64,000 bases of DNA from Vibrio sp. 10N (lineage in GTDB: Bacteria; Pseudomonadota; Gammaproteobacteria; Enterobacterales; Vibrionaceae). The stretch covers positions 124,001 through 188,000 of the forward strand of contig NZ_BTPM01000001.1 of assembly GCF_036245475.1 (NCBI RefSeq), read 5' to 3'. The notes under the pieces are model-generated. The model was given only the letters and a program-made list of their open reading frames with translations. It searched no databases and was not told the origin of the DNA. The translations under genes were made by a program, and so were the position numbers. The first letter of the stretch is position 1, and each line of letters opens with the position of its first letter. This document shows, piece after piece, positions 60,024 to 64,000 of the stretch.

Positions 60024-60050
60024 AGCCCGTTTGAAAGAACGGGCTTTTTT
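60024..60050 (+). terminator. Terminator between 5S and tRNA-Thr of operon 3
   Basis: The stem AGCCCGTT / AACGGGCT (60024-60031 with 60038-60045) is followed by a T run. It lies before the distal tRNA-Thr-5S pair, which therefore depends on read-through or a separate promoter. Confidence 0.9.
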
Positions 60051-60073
60051 AGTCCCTAAGGACAAACCACGAT

Positions 60074-60149
<76 letters not shown>

Positions 60150-60195
60150 GTATTTAGAGTCATCTTGCAGAGCAAGATGCACCCAAGCAAGATTT

Positions 60196-60315
60196 TGTTT
60201 GGCGACCATAGCATTGTGGACCCACCTGATTCCATGCCGAACTCAGAAGTGAAACGCAATAGCGCCGATGGTAGTGTGGGGCTTCCCCATGTGAGAGTAG
60301 GACATCGCCAGACTT
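60196..60315 (+). rRNA. rrf: 5S ribosomal RNA, operon 3, distal variant
   Basis: 120 nt starting TGTTTGGCGACCATAGCATT. It differs from the other 5S genes at both ends of the terminal helix (TGTTTGG with CCAGACT instead of TGCTTGG with CCAGGCT), so pairing is preserved, and has A for G in AGCATTGTGG. Confidence 0.95.
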
Positions 60316-60323
60316 TAATTTCA

Positions 60324-60349
60324 CGCCTCAGCATAAGCTGGGGCGTTTT
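60324..60349 (+). terminator. Terminator T1 after the distal 5S gene
   Basis: CGCCTCAGC-ATAA-GCTGGGGCG then TTTT. First of four near-identical terminators. Confidence 0.9.
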
Positions 60350-60418
60350 CGCATCTGCAGTTTGCTGTTTTGACATCTTAATGGGAAAGTTAGAGTGTGT
60401 TTGCGGATCGCCGCACCG

Positions 60419-60448
60419 CCCATGTGAGAGTAGGACATCGCCAGACTT
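60419..60448 (+). pseudogene. 5S rRNA 3' fragment, repeat unit 2
   Basis: About 30 nt identical to the 3' end of the distal 5S gene (CCCATGTGAGAGTAGGACAT to CCAGACTT). The remaining 90 nt of 5S are absent. Confidence 0.9.
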
Positions 60449-60456
60449 TAATTTCA

Positions 60457-60482
60457 CGCCTCAGCATAAGCTGGGGCGTTTT
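60457..60482 (+). terminator. Terminator T2 of the repeat array
   Basis: Same stem-loop as T1 (CGCCTCAGC-ATAA-GCTGGGGCG) followed by TTTT. Confidence 0.85.
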
Positions 60483-60551
60483 CGCATCTGCAGTTTGCTG
60501 TTTTGACATCTTAATGGGAAAGGTAGAGTGTGTTTGCGGATCGCCGCACCG

Positions 60552-60581
60552 CCCATGTGAGAGTAGGACATCGCCAGACTT
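60552..60581 (+). pseudogene. 5S rRNA 3' fragment, repeat unit 3
   Basis: About 30 nt identical to the distal 5S 3' end, again with CCAGACTT. Confidence 0.9.
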
Positions 60582-60589
60582 TAATTTTA

Positions 60590-60615
60590 CGCCTCAGCAT
60601 AAGCTGGGGCGTTTT
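60590..60615 (+). terminator. Terminator T3 of the repeat array
   Basis: Same stem-loop as T1, followed by TTTT. Confidence 0.85.
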
Positions 60616-60686
60616 CGTATCTGGCGTATTGTAGATTTGATACTTGCATTAGAAAGGTAGAGTGTGTCTTGCGTATCGCCGCACCG

Positions 60687-60716
60687 CCCATGTGAGAGTA
60701 GGACATCGCCAGGCTT
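60687..60716 (+). pseudogene. 5S rRNA 3' fragment, repeat unit 4
   Basis: About 30 nt of 5S 3' end, with CCAGGCTT as in the standard 5S genes instead of CCAGACTT. Confidence 0.9.
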
Positions 60717-60724
60717 TATTTCCA

Positions 60725-60750
60725 CGCCTCAGAATAAGCTGGGGCGTTTT
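60725..60750 (+). terminator. Terminator T4 of the repeat array
   Basis: CGCCTCAGA-ATAA-GCTGGGGCG type with one base changed at the loop end, followed by TTTT. Confidence 0.85.
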
Positions 60751-60882
60751 GTCGTCATCGCTAGGTGGCTGCTTAACTCGGGCTTTTAGTCCATCATCGG
60801 GCTTTGTTATTTTTGATTCTTGGCATGATTTTGCTAATGATTCAGTTACACTCTAATTATGTTACTGAATTAGTTATCTATT

Positions 60883-61452
60883 ATGAGTTTACAGTTGCCA
60901 TTTATTATCTCAGGCGGTCCTGGTTCTGGGAAAACTACACTACTAGAAGCACTCGGTGAATTGGGACACAAAACCTTCCCAGAGATACCAAGGTTGCTCA
61001 TTGAACAACAGTCTCAGCTTGATGATGGCGTATTACCGTGGACGCAACTTGGTCGGTTTGCGGACATGTGTTTTCAGGAAATGATCAAGCAAAGAGATTC
61101 AGCTACCCAGTCGACACAGCTTATCTTTGTTGATAGAGCGATTCCCGATGTTTGTGCTTACCTGGGATTCGGAAAGCTTCCAGTGCCCGATTATATCTAT
61201 AGCGAAGCCAACAAAGGTTATCAGCCCATTGCCTTGTTTTGTAAGCCAACGCCAGAGACCTATGTGCAAGATGAAGTGAGACCTTATCCCTTTGAAGAAG
61301 CGCTATCGATCCATCAAGCACTATATCTGCAGTATCAAAGCCTTGGGTTTCAAGTTATTGAGATCCCGTTAATGTCTGTGGAGCAGCGAGTCGAGTTTGT
61401 TCTTCAACTGTGTCAAACTCATACCGCAAATGTTGTTAGCAAGGAGAGCTGA
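60883..61452 (+). CDS. P-loop NTPase of the AAA_28 type
   Basis: A protein of 189 residues with Walker A GGPGSGKTT (11-19), a Walker B-like strand LIFVDRAIPD and kinase-like length. Proteins of this pattern are annotated only as AAA family ATPases; they resemble small nucleotide kinases. The following gene yihY starts 6 bp later, so the two are probably cotranscribed. No substrate can be proposed. Confidence 0.82.
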   Translation: MSLQLPFIISGGPGSGKTTLLEALGELGHKTFPEIPRLLIEQQSQLDDGVLPWTQLGRFADMCFQEMIKQRDSATQSTQLIFVDRAIPDVCAYLGFGKLPVPDYIYSEANKGYQPIALFCKPTPETYVQDEVRPYPFEEALSIHQALYLQYQSLGFQVIEIPLMSVEQRVEFVLQLCQTHTANVVSKES

Positions 61453-61458
61453 GGAAAA

Positions 61459-62394
61459 ATGCGTGAGAAAATATCTCGTCAATTCACAGAGTTTGTCTCT
61501 AAATTATTGTGTTTTGTCCGCTATCTATTTCAACGTATGTCTCACGACAGAGTAAATGTGAATGCTGGTTACTTAACTTACATCACTTTGCTGTCTATCG
61601 TTCCCATGTTGACCGTATTACTGTCAGTGTTGTCTTCGTTTCCGATATTTGAGAATGTGGGGGAGGTGCTGCAAAACTTCATTATTCAGCACTTTGTTCC
61701 AGCTGCGGGCGACGCGGTATATTCGGCTCTCACAGAATTTGTAGCCAATACCGGGCGAATGACGGCGATAGGCAGTGGTTTTTTGTTTGTCGCTGCTTTG
61801 ATGTTGATTTCCAATATCGATAATAACCTTAACTACATATGGCGTGTAAAAGTGAAACGACGCCCCGTGTTTTCATTTTCCATATACTGGATGATATTAA
61901 CCCTTGGGCCCATCTTGGTTGGCGCAAGTATCGTCGGGACTTCATACGTTACCTCGCTTAAGATACTGGAGCACGATGTACTGAGTGGTGCATTTAGTTT
62001 CTTCCTTAATTGGTTGCCTGCTTTTCTTGCGTTACTCGCGTTCACAGGGCTTTATGTCCTTGTTCCTAATAAGAAAGTCTATTTAAGTCACGCCCTCATT
62101 GGCGCTGCGGTTGCGACCTTGCTGTTTGAAGTCAGTAAGAAGGGGTTTGCTTATTACATTACTCAGTTCCCCTCTTATCAGCTTATTTATGGTGCGATCG
62201 CTGCTATTCCAATACTGTTTCTTTGGATTTATTTGTGTTGGTTTATCGTACTGATTGGTGCTGAGTTTACTGCAGCGTTAGGCGAGAAAGAACACTGGCG
62301 AGCACATGGCCCCGTGATACAATCGACAGCCGGAAATAAGCAGTTCGCAAAGAAGGAACCACTGAGTGATAGCACTGATACAGAGAGTAAGTGA
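61459..62394 (+). CDS. yihY: YihY family inner-membrane protein
   Basis: A membrane protein of 311 residues (UPF0761, BrkB-like). It has about six hydrophobic segments, with [20 protein letters not shown] and [20 protein letters not shown] as typical conserved parts. It was once thought to be RNase BN in E. coli, which was later disproved. Its end overlaps dtd by 29 bp. The order yihY-dtd-fabY is conserved with E. coli. Function is unknown. Confidence 0.92.
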   Translation: MREKISRQFTEFVSKLLCFVRYLFQRMSHDRVNVNAGYLTYITLLSIVPMLTVLLSVLSSFPIFENVGEVLQNFIIQHFVPAAGDAVYSALTEFVANTGRMTAIGSGFLFVAALMLISNIDNNLNYIWRVKVKRRPVFSFSIYWMILTLGPILVGASIVGTSYVTSLKILEHDVLSGAFSFFLNWLPAFLALLAFTGLYVLVPNKKVYLSHALIGAAVATLLFEVSKKGFAYYITQFPSYQLIYGAIAAIPILFLWIYLCWFIVLIGAEFTAALGEKEHWRAHGPVIQSTAGNKQFAKKEPLSDSTDTESK

Positions 62395-62800
62395 GTCCTC
62401 TGTCAACGTTGACGGAAAGACGGTTGGTGAGATCGGTAAAGGGTTGCTGGTCCTGTTAGGTGTTGAAAAGGACGATGACGAAGCCAAAGCGAAGCGATTG
62501 GTTGAGCGAGTCACGACATACCGAGTCTTTGAAGATGATGCTGGTAAGATGAACCTCAGCGTTAAAGATGTTGGTGGTAGTGTTCTCGTTGTGTCGCAAT
62601 TTACGTTGCCAGCGGATACGAAGAAGGGCACTCGTGCGGGGTTCTCCAAAGGGGCTCATCCAGCCGAGGCCGAGCGTTTATATGAATACTTTGCCGATCA
62701 CTGTCAGCAAGTATTGCCAACAGAACGTGGTCAATTTGCTGCTGATATGAAAGTATCGCTCATTAACGATGGTCCTGTGACATTTTGGTTGCAGGTATAA
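62366..62800 (+). CDS. dtd: D-aminoacyl-tRNA deacylase
   Basis: Dtd, 144 residues, hydrolyses D-aminoacyl-tRNAs and mischarged glycyl-tRNA(Ala). The family motifs [18 protein letters not shown] and the cross-subunit [11 protein letters not shown] are present. It starts at a GTG with AAGGA 9 bp upstream, inside the end of yihY. Confidence 0.95.
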   Translation: MIALIQRVSESSVNVDGKTVGEIGKGLLVLLGVEKDDDEAKAKRLVERVTTYRVFEDDAGKMNLSVKDVGGSVLVVSQFTLPADTKKGTRAGFSKGAHPAEAERLYEYFADHCQQVLPTERGQFAADMKVSLINDGPVTFWLQV

Positions 62801-62838
62801 ACGAGTAAGGCGTCCAGTTTACATGCGAAAGGATATCT

Positions 62839-63759
62839 ATGTTTAAACTCATTACTCCTAAGACAGAGAATCAGCTTAGTAAGTACTACCACTTTCGTTG
62901 GCAGATGTTACGCGAACCATGGCGATTGCCAGTAGGATCGGAGCGTGATGAATATGACGAGATGAGTCATCATCGCATGATTGTCGACGGTCGTGGAAGA
63001 CCTATGGCTATTGGGCGACTGTATATTACCCCGGATAATGAAGGTCAAATCCGCTATATGGCGGTGAAGAGCAGTCGTCGTGATAAAGGGATGGGATCGC
63101 TAGTATTGGTTGCGCTCGAGTCGTTCGCGCGTCAAGAGGGTGTGAAGCGCTTAGTGTGTAACGCTCGTGAAGATGCTATCTCTTTTTATGAGAAGAATGG
63201 TTTTAGTAGCCAAGGCGAGCTTAATGACCAAAAAGGCCCGGTACGCCACCAACAGATGGTTAAGCAGCTTGACCCTTTAGCTAAGGTATTGCGCCGCCCA
63301 GAGTGGTGTGCAGAGCTGCAAGATCGCTGGGAGCAGCAGATCCCTATCAGTGACAAGATGGGCATTAAAATCAATCAGTACACCGGTTATCGTTTTGAGT
63401 GTAGCGCCCAGTTAAATCCTAATCTAAACCCTCACAACACCATGTTTGCTGGTTCGGCATTTACTCTGGCTACATTAACGGGGTGGGGGATGACTTGGCT
63501 GCTGATGCGTGAGCGAGGTTTGGTGGCGGATATCGTGCTAGCAGACAGTCGAATTCGCTATCGTCATCCGGTTGAATCGAGCCCAGTTTCGGTCACCTCG
63601 CTAGATGGTATTAGCGGAGATTTAGACAGGTTAGCAGCGGGTAAGAAGGCGCGTATCGTGATTAATGTGACTATCTACAGTGGTGACGTGCCTGCTGTTG
63701 AGTTTGTGGGTACTTACATGCTGTTGCCCAATTACCAAGACAAGTTACTGTCGAGTTAA
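62839..63759 (+). CDS. fabY: Bifunctional GNAT/thioesterase protein FabY (YiiD)
   Basis: A protein of 306 residues with an N-terminal GNAT acetyltransferase domain (about 1-150, IRYMAVKSSRRDKGMGSLVL as the acetyl-CoA site) and a C-terminal hot-dog thioesterase-like domain (about 160-306, NPHNTMFAGSAFTLATLTGW). Proteins of this architecture next to dtd (yiiD) are linked to initiation of fatty acid synthesis (acetoacetyl-ACP synthase) in other gammaproteobacteria. AAGGA precedes the ATG at 9 bp. It ends before a terminator. Confidence 0.88.
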   Translation: MFKLITPKTENQLSKYYHFRWQMLREPWRLPVGSERDEYDEMSHHRMIVDGRGRPMAIGRLYITPDNEGQIRYMAVKSSRRDKGMGSLVLVALESFARQEGVKRLVCNAREDAISFYEKNGFSSQGELNDQKGPVRHQQMVKQLDPLAKVLRRPEWCAELQDRWEQQIPISDKMGIKINQYTGYRFECSAQLNPNLNPHNTMFAGSAFTLATLTGWGMTWLLMRERGLVADIVLADSRIRYRHPVESSPVSVTSLDGISGDLDRLAAGKKARIVINVTIYSGDVPAVEFVGTYMLLPNYQDKLLSS

Positions 63760-63761
63760 TG

Positions 63762-63796
63762 AAATCGCCCCTTGCTTTTTGGCAGGGGCGATTTTT
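63762..63796. terminator. Terminator after fabY
   Basis: The stem AAATCGCCCCTTGC / GGCAGGGGCGATTT has a T-rich loop and is followed by TT. It separates fabY from the convergent gene whose stop codon begins next to it. Confidence 0.85.
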
Positions 63797-64000
63797 ATGG
63801 GCAGCTCGCAATAGGTGTAGACGTGATTTTTCCCGTTAGCAACTGCAGATTGTAGCTATGCTTGCACGGTTCAGTGAGCTCTATGCTGAGCGTCTCAACG
63901 GGCTGTGAGCTTAAATCGATAGTTTGCTGCGCCTCTCCGTTTAAATGCTCTGCTGTGATGCTAAATGGCATCAATTCAATTCTTCCCCTATCTCCGCTCA
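63795..64000 (-). CDS. C-terminal part of an unidentified protein
   Basis: The minus strand is open from the window edge to a TAA at 63795-63797, giving about 67 residues: ...MPFSITAEHLNGEAQQTIDL, later ELTEPCKHSYNLQL and the end TSTPIASCP. The composition (alternating polar and hydrophobic, Cys near the end) looks like a secreted beta-rich domain. It faces fabY across a terminator. The start lies beyond the window and I do not recognise the family. Confidence 0.5.
   Translation of the reverse strand, partial: SGDRGRIELMPFSITAEHLNGEAQQTIDLSSQPVETLSIELTEPCKHSYNLQLLTGKITSTPIASCP

Larger units (their letters stand above)
60288..60750 (+). repeat. Tandem array of 5S-tail plus terminator units
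   Basis: The 3' end of the distal 5S gene with its terminator recurs three more times. CATGTGAGAGTAGGACATCG begins at 60288 (in the 5S gene), 60421, 60554 and 60689, giving periods of 133, 133 and 135 bp. The first two intervals are nearly identical (one base change seen, GTTAGAG to GGTAGAG). The third has a diverged middle, and the last copy ends CCAGGCT like the normal 5S genes. Each unit also has a hairpin of the form TGCGG-ATCG-CCGCA just before the 5S tail, and the first two contain TTGACA (60370, 60503) with a loosely matching TAGAGT 15 bp on. The frames through this region are translations of the repeat, not genes. Confidence 0.95.

Noticed and set aside
60288-60750. CRISPR-like array
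   Set aside because: Unit of 133-135 bp with conserved interval sequence and embedded 5S tail and terminators; there are no variable spacers and no cas genes.

Overview
The window is chromosomal DNA of a Vibrio, most likely the larger chromosome near its replication origin. The evidence is a lateral-type flagellar gene set (lafA-like flagellin, motY, lafK, fliEFGHIJ and the divergent fliMNPQR-flhBA), rRNA operons of Vibrio type, a long Vibrio-form RyhB, and gene blocks in the same order as around the E. coli origin: rmuC-ubiEJB-tatABC(D), polA-spf-engB, sthA-fabR-yijD-trmA-btuB-murI-rrn and yihY-dtd-fabY. Species cannot be fixed from the sequence alone.

Layout. 1-17.3 kb: a lateral flagellar cluster. 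Reading leftward from a 0.39-kb AT-rich control region at 8.9-9.3 kb are fliM, N, P, Q, R, flhB, flhA, a degenerate EAL-domain gene, the flagellin and the start of fliD, which is cut by the window edge. Reading rightward are motY, the sigma-54 activator lafK and fliE to fliJ. 17.3-25.8 kb: rmuC, the ubiquinone genes ubiE/J/B, tatABC, a 38-residue zinc-ribbon micro-gene, tatD and hemB. 25.9-32.1 kb: an RNA-rich stretch with the iron-regulated sRNA RyhB (Fur box on its promoter), polA preceded by DnaA boxes, Spot 42, a second probable sRNA, engB, cytochrome c4 and a Csr-sponge RNA. 32.2-42.8 kb: a small-molecule methyltransferase, a MATE exporter, sthA, fabR, yijD, trmA, a cobalamin riboswitch with btuB, a B12-linked ATP pyrophosphatase, murI and a membrane-anchored RRM protein.

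43.0-60.3 kb: three rRNA operons head to tail (spacer tRNAs Glu; Glu-Lys-Val; Ile-Ala), followed by tRNA-Thr and a fourth 5S gene. Only the first operon has two promoters; the second and third each have one. The operon-1 16S differs from the other two in variable region V2, and the 23S and 5S copies carry paired, compensating base changes. After the last 5S comes a tandem array of about 133-bp units, each a 30-nt copy of the 5S 3' end joined to an intrinsic terminator. This is the least explained structure in the window. 60.9-64.0 kb: a P-loop NTPase, yihY, dtd, fabY and the 3' end of an unidentified gene on the minus strand.

The genes fall into a surface-motility module, which is accessory in Vibrio, set into a core block for respiratory quinone and heme synthesis, protein export, DNA replication, translation capacity and global post-transcriptional control (RyhB, Spot 42, CsrB-type RNA). 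Starts were moved from the longest frame to an internal start with a better ribosome binding site for motY, fliI, hemB, engB, the methyltransferase and the MATE gene.
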